Below, in pieces: positions 1 to 5,636 of a DNA stretch of 5,870 nt (position 1 is the first letter of the stretch; every line of letters begins with the position of its first letter). Under the pieces are notes generated by a model. The model saw only the letters and a list, made by a program, of their open reading frames with translations, had not been told where the DNA came from and did not search any database. The stretch is taken from assembly GCA_047629415.1 (NCBI GenBank), contig JBLHWZ010000344.1:1-5870 (forward strand), written 5' to 3'. The position numbers and the translations under genes were made by a program. The stretch is from CBDUJZ01 sp047629415. Its GTDB lineage: Bacteria; Myxococcota_A; Bradymonadia; REDH01.

Positions 1-907
1 TCGGCATGGTCCACTTCTTCTCTGCTCGCGCCAGCGCGAGGTAGAGGACCTTGTAGACCGCCTGCTCGGTGGGAAAGTGGCCCTTGGGTTTGAGCGCCTT
101 TCGGAGCTGCGAGTTGAGCGCTTCGATGGCATTGGTGGTGTAGATCGCGCGCCGGATGTCCTTCGAGAACTCGAAGAACGGTCGGACACGCTCCCAGTTT
201 GTGCGCCAGGACCGGACGATTGAAGGGTAGCTGTCTCCCCAATCACGCTCGAAGTTGTCGAGCGCTCGCGCCGCCATTTCCTCGGTATCTGCTCGGTAGA
301 TTGGCTTCAACGCCGCAGCGGCCTTCTTGCGATTGCCCCAGGAAACGAGCCGCGTCGAGTTGCGAATCATGTGCACAATGCAGGTCTGCACGATGGTCTG
401 AGGAAAGACGGCTTCGATCGCTTCTGGGAATCCCTTCAGCCCATCGCAACAGGCGATCAGGATGTCCTCAAGGCCGCGGTTGTTGAGTTCGGTCACGACA
501 TGCAGCCAGAAGCTGGCGCCTTCGGCGCCACCCATCCAGAGCCCAAGGACCTCCTTCTTTCCCTCCATGTTCACGCCGAGGGCGATGTACACGGTGCGCT
601 TGGTGACGACCCCGTCGGTCCTCACTTTGACGACCAGGCCGTCGAGGTAGACGATGGGATAGACCTCATCGACCCGACGGTTCCGCCACTCCTCAACGTC
701 CTCCAAAACCGCGTCGGTCACCCGCGAAATCAACGTCGGCGAGATGTCGGCGTCGTATGCCTCCTTGAAGAAGTCCTGAATCTCGCGAGTCGTCATCCCG
801 CGGGCGTAGAGCTGGATGATCCGCTCGTCGAAGCCCTCGAGTCTGCGTTGGTGCTTGGGGACCAGCTTCGGTTCGAAGGACCCGTCTCGATCCCGCGGAA
901 TCTCCAC
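1..907 (-). pseudogene. IS256-family transposase, 5'-truncated, C-terminus beyond window
   Basis: Read on the minus strand, one frame is open from 994 down to position 1, and from about 907 it encodes a clear IS256-type (Mutator-like) DDE transposase. It begins with VEIPRDRDGSFEPKL, followed by LYARGMTTREIQ and SPTLISRVTDAV. The catalytic triad is intact: Asp in VYLDGLVVKVR (codon 641-643), Asp in ACCDGLKGFPEAI (443-445) and Glu in YTTNAIEALNSQLRK (122-124). The spacings of about 66 and 107 codons fit the family. The frame ends in KKWTMP at the window edge, so perhaps 20-40 C-terminal residues lie outside. Family members run to about 400 residues and carry roughly 85-90 residues before the IPRD block. 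Here that part is absent: upstream of 907 the frame runs into repeat DNA, with no ATG and a stop at 995-997. I therefore call it N-terminally truncated and probably inactive. A GTG at 905-907 or 956-958 could start a shortened protein, but I consider this unlikely to be functional. Confidence 0.88.
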
Positions 908-920
908 AGATATTCTATTC

Positions 921-950
921 GTATACCCGTGGGGACACCATGAACGAATC
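921..950 (-). repeat. 30-bp dispersed element, copy 1 (inverted orientation)
   Basis: Read on the minus strand this is CGATTCGTTCATGGTGTCCC followed by CACGGGTATAC. It matches the plus-strand copies at 1378-1416 and 1441-1471, which share the core CTCATGATGCCCCTACGGGT with a few changes. It lies immediately next to the point where the transposase loses homology, so it marks or caused that junction. The two copies inside the tandem block (1021-1052 and 1154-1185) have this same orientation. Confidence 0.7.
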
Positions 951-960
951 GTGCCCACGA

Positions 961-1258
961 TCTCACGCCGCAGCCCTATCGCGGGTCCGCGGTCTCACGC
1001 CCTCAGTCTCGCCTCCACCATGACGTAGGGACACCATGAGCGAAGCGAATCGTGTGCACGGTTTCACGCCACAGCCCTACCGCGCGTCCGCGGTCTCACG
1101 CCGCAGCCCTATCGCGGGTCCGCGGTCTCACGCCCTCAGTCTCGCCTCCACCATGACGTAGGGACACCATGAGCGGAGCGAATCGTGTCGGCGGTCTCAC
1201 GCCGCAGCCCTACCGCGCGCCCGCGGTCTCACGCCACAGCCCTATCGCGCGCCCGCGA
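961..1258. repeat. 133-bp tandem duplication with nested 32-bp units
   Basis: Positions 961-1093 and 1094-1226 are two head-to-tail copies of a 133-bp unit differing at about 7 positions. Each is a 32-bp block, a 69-bp block and another 32-bp block; 1227-1258 adds one more 32-bp block. The 32-bp block reads TCTCACGCCGCAGCCCTATC then GCGGGTCCGCGG, and occurs at 961-992, 1062-1093, 1094-1125, 1195-1226 and 1227-1258 with small C/T and A/G changes. The 69-bp blocks (993-1061 and 1126-1194) start with the same TCTCACGCC and contain the 30-bp element (1021-1052, 1154-1185). Neither 133 nor 32 is divisible by three, which argues against a coding repeat. The high identity suggests recent duplication or conversion. 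Function unknown. Confidence 0.9.
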
Positions 1259-1265
1259 ATCGCTT

Positions 1266-1336
1266 CGCGCCTCACCCCCCGCGCTTCGCCTCGCGCCCGC
1301 GCTTCTCTTCCGCCGCGCCTCACTCCCCGCGCTTCG
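1266..1336. repeat. 23-bp GC-rich direct repeat pair
   Basis: CGCGCCTCACCCCCCGCGCT plus TCG at 1266-1288 recurs at 1314-1336 with a single C-to-T change, 48 bp apart. The stretch between is also a low-complexity mixture of CGCG, CTTC and GCCC. Just upstream, CGCGAA and TTCGCG (1254-1269) form a 6-bp stem with a TCGC loop. No function can be assigned. Confidence 0.7.
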
Positions 1337-1356
1337 TCGCCGATCGAACGGTGGGT

Positions 1357-1378
1357 AGTGTGCCCAGCCGGGCACGCT
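1357..1378. other. perfect-core hairpin
   Basis: GTGCCC (1360-1365) and GGGCAC (1370-1375) pair around an AGCC loop. The stem extends outward by one G-T and two Watson-Crick pairs to 1357 and 1378, giving 9 bp. No T-run follows on either strand, so it does not look like a standard intrinsic terminator. It directly abuts the 30-bp element that starts at 1378. Confidence 0.5.
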
Positions 1379-1416
1379 TCGCTCCGCTCATGATGCCCCT
1401 ACGGGTACACGAGTCG
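1378..1416 (+). repeat. 30-bp dispersed element, copy 4 (direct orientation)
   Basis: TTCGCTCCGCTCATGATGCC followed by CCTACGGGTACACGAGTCG. Its first 26 bases (1378-1403) match the reverse complement of 1157-1182 at 24 of 26 positions, so the two could pair across a loop of about 195 bases. Positions 1386-1416 match the next copy, 55 bp downstream. Confidence 0.75.
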
Positions 1417-1440
1417 GACGTCGGTTCTCGATTCGTCTCA

Positions 1441-1471
1441 ACTCGTGATGCGCCTACGGGTACAGGAATCG
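1441..1471 (+). repeat. 30-bp dispersed element, copy 5 (direct orientation)
   Basis: ACTCGTGATGCGCCTACGGG followed by TACAGGAATCG. It is a diverged copy of 1386-1416 in the same orientation and the closest copy to the regulator gene, about 65 bp from its first possible start codon. Confidence 0.7.
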
Positions 1472-1507
1472 TGTCCGCGCTCTCGCACGCAAGGCCCACT
1501 TAGAGTG

Positions 1508-1537
1508 TTGCCAACGCCTGGTATGCGCATGCACAAT
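1508..1537 (+). promoter_or_regulatory. candidate sigma-70-type promoter for the FHA regulator
   Basis: TTGCCA (1508-1513, five of six matches to TTGACA) and CACAAT (1532-1537, four of six matches to TATAAT) are separated by 18 bp. An 8-bp perfect palindrome, ATGCGCAT, lies in the spacer at 1523-1530 and could bind a dimeric protein. If this promoter is real, transcription begins near 1544, downstream of the first ATG at 1536, and translation would start at the in-frame ATG at 1581. Confidence 0.3.
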
Positions 1538-2852
1538 GCCCACGGAATTATACCTCAAAGAGCACTCTCAGCGGTCGCGGATGGCGAACGGAAAACAGAC
1601 AGCGCAGAAAACAGCGCAAGAGACATCGCAAGAGACAGCGCAACGCTCTTCGGAATCTAGGCTCAGCTGGCTCGTGTCGGTGGTCTATGGGCCGCAGACG
1701 AACGCGACCCAACATCATCCGCTGGTCGAGCCGTATATACGGGTGGCCCGGCAGAGCGAGAGCAGCACGACGATCGGGCTGCAAGACGAGGCTGTGTCGA
1801 AAGAGGGGGTCTACCTCGAGGCCCTGCCGTCAGAACAGTACAAGCTCGTCGACGAGGGCTCATTCAACCGTGTCCGGGTAAACGGGCGGGCGGTGGAGGA
1901 ACACGAGCTAGCGCTACACGACGTCGTTCGCATCGGCGATTCACTCTTGGTCGTCGACCGTAGCGATCCGTCCCGGCGCGGATCGAGAAGAAAGAGAACA
2001 CCACTGCTCAACGCGCTCCACATGTTCGAGAGCACCGCGCGCTTCGTGTTCGAGGGCGAGGAGAAATTCTTCGACCCCGAGTCAACGGGAGTCGGTGTCA
2101 TCGCCGACGGATTCACCGAAACTAGGCAAATCGCTGCCTGGATCGCGAGCCATTGGGGCATCGAGGTCACCAGGATCGACCCGGCTGCCGAGGGCGCAGC
2201 GCAGACAGTCCGCAACACTGAGCGGCACGCAGTGGTCCTGCTCGAACGGGTCGACGCGCTTGACGACGCAGCGCTCAGCGAGCTCTCAGCGGCGATCGAG
2301 TACCGAAGTCAGATCGACGAGGCTCCCGTTGTGTTCTCTTGTAGCCAGGACGTCGGCGATAGACCGCTCTTGGCGAGGCTGAGGGAGACCGCCGCGGATA
2401 CGCTCTTCGTCGTGCCGCCGCTGAGGCAGAGGCGCGCCGACATTCTAGCGGCCATCCAGGCGAGCGTTCGTACGCTGGGCAGCGCCGACTTCGAGATCGG
2501 CTCGCTGCCGCCGGACGCCGCTGAGAAGCTGCTCTGTTATGGCTGGCCGGGTGGACTCGGCGAGCTCAAGCGCGTCGCGCGGCGGATTCACAAGGAGCTC
2601 ACAGACGAGGGAAAGGTCTCACGGTTTGCGCTGCCGGCAGAGATTCGCGCGGTGCCGGTCGCGGCGGATCAGGACCGGTCGCGAACCGTCAACGAGAAGA
2701 CATTCCAGGCTGCGTTCAACGAGTATGACGGCAACATGAAGGAGATCGCGGCGCACTTTGGATACGCGCGGACCTACCTCTATCGCGTCCTACGTCAGAG
2801 CAACGTCGACGTGCAGAAGATCCGGGAGAACTACGAGCGGGGTCGCTCTTAG
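1536..2852 (+). CDS. FHA-domain protein with degenerate sigma-54-activator-like AAA+ domain and Fis-type HTH
   Basis: A 438-residue putative transcriptional regulator. Residues 20-37 are a low-complexity TAQ/TSQ-E/K repeat. Residues about 66-141 resemble an FHA (phosphothreonine-binding) domain, with D106-x-G-S-x-N111 and VNG (115-117), but the usual Gly-Arg is Gly-Leu (81-82) and the SxxH motif is not preserved. Residues about 165-352 follow the C-terminal half of a sigma-54 activator AAA+ domain, with VPPLRQRRADI (293-303) and GWPGGLGELKRV (336-347). The Walker A site is unrecognisable (ADGFTETR near 190-197), the Walker B acidic pair reads E-R (237-238), and the GAFTGA loop appears deleted. 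Residues about 386-425 form a Fis-like helix-turn-helix (NMKEIAAHFGYARTYLYRVL). It probably binds DNA but should not hydrolyse ATP or remodel sigma-54 holoenzyme. Neither ATG 1536 nor ATG 1581 (residue 16, MANGKQ) has a clear ribosome-binding site, and 1581 is a plausible alternative start. It is monocistronic. Confidence 0.85.
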   Translation: MPTELYLKEHSQRSRMANGKQTAQKTAQETSQETAQRSSESRLSWLVSVVYGPQTNATQHHPLVEPYIRVARQSESSTTIGLQDEAVSKEGVYLEALPSEQYKLVDEGSFNRVRVNGRAVEEHELALHDVVRIGDSLLVVDRSDPSRRGSRRKRTPLLNALHMFESTARFVFEGEEKFFDPESTGVGVIADGFTETRQIAAWIASHWGIEVTRIDPAAEGAAQTVRNTERHAVVLLERVDALDDAALSELSAAIEYRSQIDEAPVVFSCSQDVGDRPLLARLRETAADTLFVVPPLRQRRADILAAIQASVRTLGSADFEIGSLPPDAAEKLLCYGWPGGLGELKRVARRIHKELTDEGKVSRFALPAEIRAVPVAADQDRSRTVNEKTFQAAFNEYDGNMKEIAAHFGYARTYLYRVLRQSNVDVQKIRENYERGRS

Positions 2853-2882
2853 CGACGGTCCCGCCTCGCACTCTCGGTCGCT
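2842..2882 (+). other. mutually exclusive hairpins at the end of the regulator gene
   Basis: GTCGCT (2842-2847) pairs with AGCGAC (2851-2856) around a 3-base loop that includes part of the stop codon. A second GTCGCT (2877-2882) can pair with the same AGCGAC instead. The two structures cannot coexist in one RNA. This may simply assist termination. Confidence 0.35.
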
Positions 2883-3804
2883 AAACCCAGTCGACGGGGT
2901 TTTTTAGCACTTCGACGATGCGTGCTTCGCGTGAGCCTGGCTCGGGCTGGTGATCGTACCTCCACGTCACGCGTGGCGGCATCGACATCAGAATCGACTC
3001 TGTCCGACCGCCGGTCTTGAGCCCGAACGTCGTGCCACGATCATGGATCAGGTTGAACTCCACGTAGCGCCCTCGCCGCAGCTCCTGCCAGTTCTTCTCT
3101 GCTTCTGAATAGGGCTTGTCGATGTGCTTCTCGACGATCGGGAGATACGCCTGAATGAACCCCGCACAGCTGGTTCGGATGAACTCGAGAGTCTTCTCTG
3201 GTTCTTCGCTCAGGTGATCGAAGAACGTGCCGCCGATTCCTCGCGCCTCTCCTCGGTGGGAGTTGTAGAAGTACTCATCGCACCGCTTTTTGAAGGCCGC
3301 GTGGTTCGCGACGCTCGGATGCTCGTCGCAGGCCGCCTTCATCGTCGCGTGGAAGTGCCGCGCGTCATCCTCGTCCAAGTAGTAGGGCGTCAGATCTGCC
3401 CCGCCGCCGAACCAGCCGCTGGAGCCTCGAGAGAGTCTGCGGTGGTTCATATGAACCGTCGGAACGTGCGGGTTCTTCGGATGCACAACCAGTGAGACCC
3501 CACATGCGTGGAACTCGGTTCCGTCACCAGGCATCGTCTTCGCGAACTCCTCTGAGAACTTTCCGTGCACGGCTGAGAAGTTCACGCCGGCCCGGTCAAA
3601 CACGACCCCGTCTTCGAGAACGCAGGTGAGGCCTCCGCCTCCGAGGATCGGTCCGGGGGAGTCAGCTGGCAGCGTTGGGCGTTTCCAATCATCCCGGAAG
3701 AACGTGCTGCCGCCCCGCTCGGCTTCGAGCGACTCGAACGCGCCAATGAGGCTCTCTTGGGTCTCGCGGAAGACGGCGCCAGCGCGGTCGAAGAGGTCTG
3801 TCAT
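2881..3804 (-). CDS. hemF: oxygen-dependent coproporphyrinogen III oxidase
   Basis: HemF converts coproporphyrinogen III to protoporphyrinogen IX by two O2-dependent oxidative decarboxylations in the cytoplasm, a late step of haem synthesis. The 307-residue protein has normal length (family about 300). Recognisable blocks are GGGGLTCVLEDG (55-66), GVSLVVHPKNPHVPTVHMN (102-120), WFGGGADLTPYY (131-142), EYFYNSHRGEARGIGG (177-192), and the signature RGRYVEFNLIHDRGTTFGLK (244-263) with GGRTESILMSMPP after it. The conserved metal-site or active-site histidines are present (H108, H118, H150 or H152, H183). It ends in the typical NPVDWV. The ATG overlaps the TGA of the upstream oxidoreductase as ATGA, and no strong ribosome-binding site precedes it, so its translation probably depends on coupling. 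It implies aerobic or microaerobic haem synthesis. It is the last gene of a three-gene operon. Confidence 0.97.
   Translation of the reverse strand: MTDLFDRAGAVFRETQESLIGAFESLEAERGGSTFFRDDWKRPTLPADSPGPILGGGGLTCVLEDGVVFDRAGVNFSAVHGKFSEEFAKTMPGDGTEFHACGVSLVVHPKNPHVPTVHMNHRRLSRGSSGWFGGGADLTPYYLDEDDARHFHATMKAACDEHPSVANHAAFKKRCDEYFYNSHRGEARGIGGTFFDHLSEEPEKTLEFIRTSCAGFIQAYLPIVEKHIDKPYSEAEKNWQELRRGRYVEFNLIHDRGTTFGLKTGGRTESILMSMPPRVTWRYDHQPEPGSREARIVEVLKNPVDWV
2883..2905 (+). terminator. candidate intrinsic terminator of the FHA regulator
   Basis: AAACCC (2883-2888) pairs with GGGTTT (2897-2902) around an 8-base loop, and the T-run continues to 2905. It ends transcription in the plus direction, 30 bp past the regulator's stop. 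It lies within the last codons of the converging hemF gene. On the minus strand the same stem is not followed by a T-run, so hemF termination must lie elsewhere or be Rho-dependent. Confidence 0.5.
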
Positions 3805-4817
3805 GGGTTAAACTCGATTCCAATCTTGCCAAAGTGACGCCCCTTTCCGAGCGCGTTCAGCGCGTCCGGCAGGGCTTCGAAGGGGTGGGTGCTGTCAACA
3901 ACGGGCCGGATCTTTTGAGCATCAACCGCACGGTTCATCGCTTCGAAACGGTCTCGGCTGCCGACCAGCACGCCCTGCACGCAGATGTTGTTCATGAGGA
4001 CCCGCGTCAGATCGATCTTCTGCGATCCACCCGCTAGGACGCCGATCAGGCTGACGTGTCCTCCGGTGCAGGTCGAGCGAACGCTCTGTTCGAACGTGCC
4101 GGCGCCGCCCACTTCTACAACGTGATCGACGCCCCGCCCTTCGGTCAGCTCGCGGACCTGTCGGGACCAAGTCTCGTGCTTGCGGTAGTTGATCGTCTTC
4201 CAAGCGCCGACCTGCTTCGCGCGCTCTAGCTTTTCGTCGCTGCTGGAGGTCACAATCGCCCGCGCGCCGATGGCCACCGCAAACTGAAGAGCGAAGATCG
4301 AGACGCCTCCAGTACCGAGGATCAGCACGGTCTCGCCTGACTGAACGTCGCCCTCGCCGCGAAGCGAGTTCCAGGCGGTGACGCCCGCACAGGGCAGTGT
4401 TGCTGCCTCAACGTCGGTGAGGTGAGCGGGCACTTTCACAACGCCCTCTTCGTGCAGGCAGACCTTCTCTGCGGCCATCCCGTCGAGCGGTCCGCCAAGC
4501 GTCGAGCGGACTCGTTCGTGCGATGGCGGATCCGAAATCCAACGCTGCGAGAAGATGCCGGCGACACGATCGCCAATCGCGACCCGGCTGACGCCCTCGC
4601 CGACAGCATCGATGACACCAACTCCGTCCGAGAGTGGGACGAGCGGCAGCGGCTGGCGCGGGTTGTAGTGGCCGCGAACCATCAGCAAGTCTCGGAAGTT
4701 TAGCGACGACGCGAGCATCTTAACTCGCACTTCGTAGAGTCCAGGCTCAGGTTCGGGTCGTTCTACAATTTTGAGGTTTTCGACGCCAAACGCGCCTTGG
4801 ATTTCAAAGGCTCTCAT
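3801..4817 (-). CDS. zinc-independent MDR-family NAD(P)-dependent oxidoreductase (quinone oxidoreductase-like)
   Basis: A 338-residue medium-chain dehydrogenase/reductase. The N-terminal GroES-like half has SSLNFRDLLMVRG (37-49) and SDGVGVIDAVGEGV (63-76), but lacks the Cys and Gly-His-Glu ligands of zinc alcohol dehydrogenases, so it belongs with the zinc-free quinone-oxidoreductase/enoyl-reductase branch. TLPCAGVTAWNSL (140-152) precedes the Rossmann half, with LGTGGVSIFALQFA (167-180) as the dinucleotide loop and GRGVDHVVEVGG (227-238) after it. Substrate is unknown; quinones, enones and enoyl thioesters are possible in this family. I place the start at ATG 4815-4817 rather than the GTG at 4845-4847. 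The ATG has an AGGAG six bases upstream and overlaps the glycosyltransferase stop as ATGA, while the ten extra residues (MGLSPEKEKT) have no family match. Its own stop overlaps hemF in the same way. Confidence 0.9.
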   Translation of the reverse strand: MRAFEIQGAFGVENLKIVERPEPEPGLYEVRVKMLASSLNFRDLLMVRGHYNPRQPLPLVPLSDGVGVIDAVGEGVSRVAIGDRVAGIFSQRWISDPPSHERVRSTLGGPLDGMAAEKVCLHEEGVVKVPAHLTDVEAATLPCAGVTAWNSLRGEGDVQSGETVLILGTGGVSIFALQFAVAIGARAIVTSSSDEKLERAKQVGAWKTINYRKHETWSRQVRELTEGRGVDHVVEVGGAGTFEQSVRSTCTGGHVSLIGVLAGGSQKIDLTRVLMNNICVQGVLVGSRDRFEAMNRAVDAQKIRPVVDSTHPFEALPDALNALGKGRHFGKIGIEFNP

Positions 4818-5518
4818 CGTCTTCTCCTTCTCTGGCGATAGTCCCACACTTCGAGTCCGACTCGTTTGATACGTGGCCAGTTCCCGACCTTGGATTTACC
4901 CGCCTCGCGATGCTTGCTGGCGATAGTTGTCAGCGCGGTGCTAGCTCCGCGTTCGACCCCGAGCTGAATGAGCTGGAAGCTGAAGAAGAACGTGTTCCCT
5001 TCAATGTCGTCGAGCACTTCGAGGGCCAGCTCTCTCGGGTAAAGATAGAGCCCCTCGAGTCGGAACTTCACTCCGGCCAGCGTCCGTAAGTAGAGGCGAA
5101 AACCGCGACTCATAGCGGTGCGCAGGAACGAATTCGGCCGATTCCCGTAGTCGCTCAGCACAATGTCGGCGCGGCCGAGCATCGGTATCATCTTTGCGAT
5201 CTCGGCGGCCTCAATCTGGCCATCAGCGGGCAGGAATACGAAGAGATCCTTGGTCGCCGACTTGATGCCGGTCTTCATTCCCGCGCCCATGCCGGAGTTC
5301 ACTTCATGTTGGATGAGCCGAAGGCGCGGCTCTGTTTCGGCGATCGCCGCAACGAGCTCCGCGCAACGGTCCTTCGACCCGTCATCGACGACGACGATCT
5401 CCCAGTCAGGGACGTGCTCTTTGACGAAGGCGACACCCTCTTCGAGCGCGCTCTCGATACTCTCTTCCTCGTTGTACATGAGGTACACGAGAGTCAGTGA
5501 AGAACCATCTGTGGGCAT
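4814..5518 (-). CDS. family 2 glycosyltransferase (polyprenyl-phosphate glycosyltransferase-like)
   Basis: A 234-residue GT-A fold glycosyltransferase of family GT2, most like dolichol-phosphate or polyprenyl-phosphate mannosyl/glucosyltransferases. These load a sugar from a nucleotide donor onto a lipid phosphate at the inner membrane. Visible motifs are VYLMYNEEESI (11-21), IVVVDDGSKD (41-50) with the nucleotide-binding DDG, NSGMGAGMKTGI (74-85), FLPADGQI (95-102) in the position of the metal-binding DXD region, and HREAGKSKVG (203-212), the family's R-x-x-G-x-S-K element. No transmembrane helix is evident, so it resembles the short soluble catalytic type rather than forms with C-terminal membrane helices. 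Its sugar and acceptor are unknown. It is the first gene of the operon, and no good ribosome-binding site precedes its ATG. It ends with a run of five arginines just before the stop. Confidence 0.9.
   Translation of the reverse strand: MPTDGSSLTLVYLMYNEEESIESALEEGVAFVKEHVPDWEIVVVDDGSKDRCAELVAAIAETEPRLRLIQHEVNSGMGAGMKTGIKSATKDLFVFLPADGQIEAAEIAKMIPMLGRADIVLSDYGNRPNSFLRTAMSRGFRLYLRTLAGVKFRLEGLYLYPRELALEVLDDIEGNTFFFSFQLIQLGVERGASTALTTIASKHREAGKSKVGNWPRIKRVGLEVWDYRQRRRRR
4824..4828 (-). promoter_or_regulatory. Shine-Dalgarno site of the MDR oxidoreductase, inside the preceding gene
   Basis: On the minus strand AGGAG is followed by AAGACG and then ATG at 4817. The site is also read as codons AGA-AGG-AGA-AGA-CGA, which give the arginine tail of the glycosyltransferase. 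It settles the oxidoreductase start. Confidence 0.8.
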
Positions 5519-5548
5519 AGTGGGGCAGCCGAGGCGGAGGGGATACCG

Positions 5549-5577
5549 GATCTACAAATCCGCGCCCGACGGCGCAA
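5549..5577 (-). promoter_or_regulatory. weak candidate promoter for the glycosyltransferase-oxidoreductase-hemF operon
   Basis: On the minus strand TTGCGC (5572-5577) and TAGATC (5549-5554) are 17 bp apart, about 30 bp before the glycosyltransferase ATG. Each box matches consensus only partly. Some promoter is needed in this divergent 118-bp gap, but this particular assignment is tentative. Confidence 0.22.
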
Positions 5578-5599
5578 GCATCCGTCGTGCAGCTTCTAC

Positions 5600-5628
5600 T
5601 TGGTTCACGCCGGCGAATCGCCTAGAAT
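5600..5628 (+). promoter_or_regulatory. candidate promoter for tsaE, leaving almost no 5' leader
   Basis: TAGAAT (5623-5628) matches five of six bases of the -10 consensus. TTGGTT (5600-5605), 17 bp upstream, is a partial -35. Initiation 7-9 bases past the -10 would fall at about 5635-5637, and the tsaE ATG is at 5637. No purine-rich ribosome-binding site precedes that ATG. Confidence 0.45.
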
Positions 5629-5636
5629 CTGGGCCG

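Larger units (their letters stand above)
908..1535. other. gene-free repeat-rich intergenic region
   Basis: I see no convincing gene in these 628 bases. Short open frames exist on both strands, but they are arginine-, serine- and proline-rich translations of GC-rich repeats, and the repeat periods (133 and 32 bp) are not multiples of three. The region separates the broken transposase from the regulator gene. It contains the tandem block, the dispersed 30-bp element, the GC-rich direct repeats and the hairpin listed separately. The last 60 bases (about 1475-1535) are free of repeats and presumably hold the regulator's promoter. Confidence 0.75.

Noticed and set aside
371..943. 190-residue plus-strand open frame
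   Set aside because: It lies antisense to the IS256 transposase, whose frame has unmistakable family motifs throughout. The plus frame is a shadow.
961..1258. CRISPR array
   Set aside because: The 32-bp repeats abut each other or are separated by another repeated block. There are no unique similar-length spacers and no cas genes in the window.
1357..1378. Intrinsic terminator
   Set aside because: The stem is good, but neither strand has a T-run after it and no gene ends nearby.
1169..1393. 74-residue plus-strand open frame in the repeat region
   Set aside because: Its translation is arginine/proline/serine repeat sequence, it crosses repeats whose periods break frame, and it has no ribosome-binding site.
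921..1416. Outer inverted copies as the terminal inverted repeats of the IS256 element
   Set aside because: They lie wholly on one side of the truncated transposase and do not bracket it, so they cannot be that element's ends.
1811..2218. 135-residue minus-strand open frame
   Set aside because: It is antisense to the FHA regulator, serine- and threonine-rich with no recognisable motif, typical of an antisense shadow in GC-rich DNA.
4818..4847. GTG start giving the oxidoreductase ten extra residues
   Set aside because: The ATG at 4817 has a well-spaced AGGAG and an ATGA overlap matching the next junction. The extra residues do not belong to the family N-terminus.
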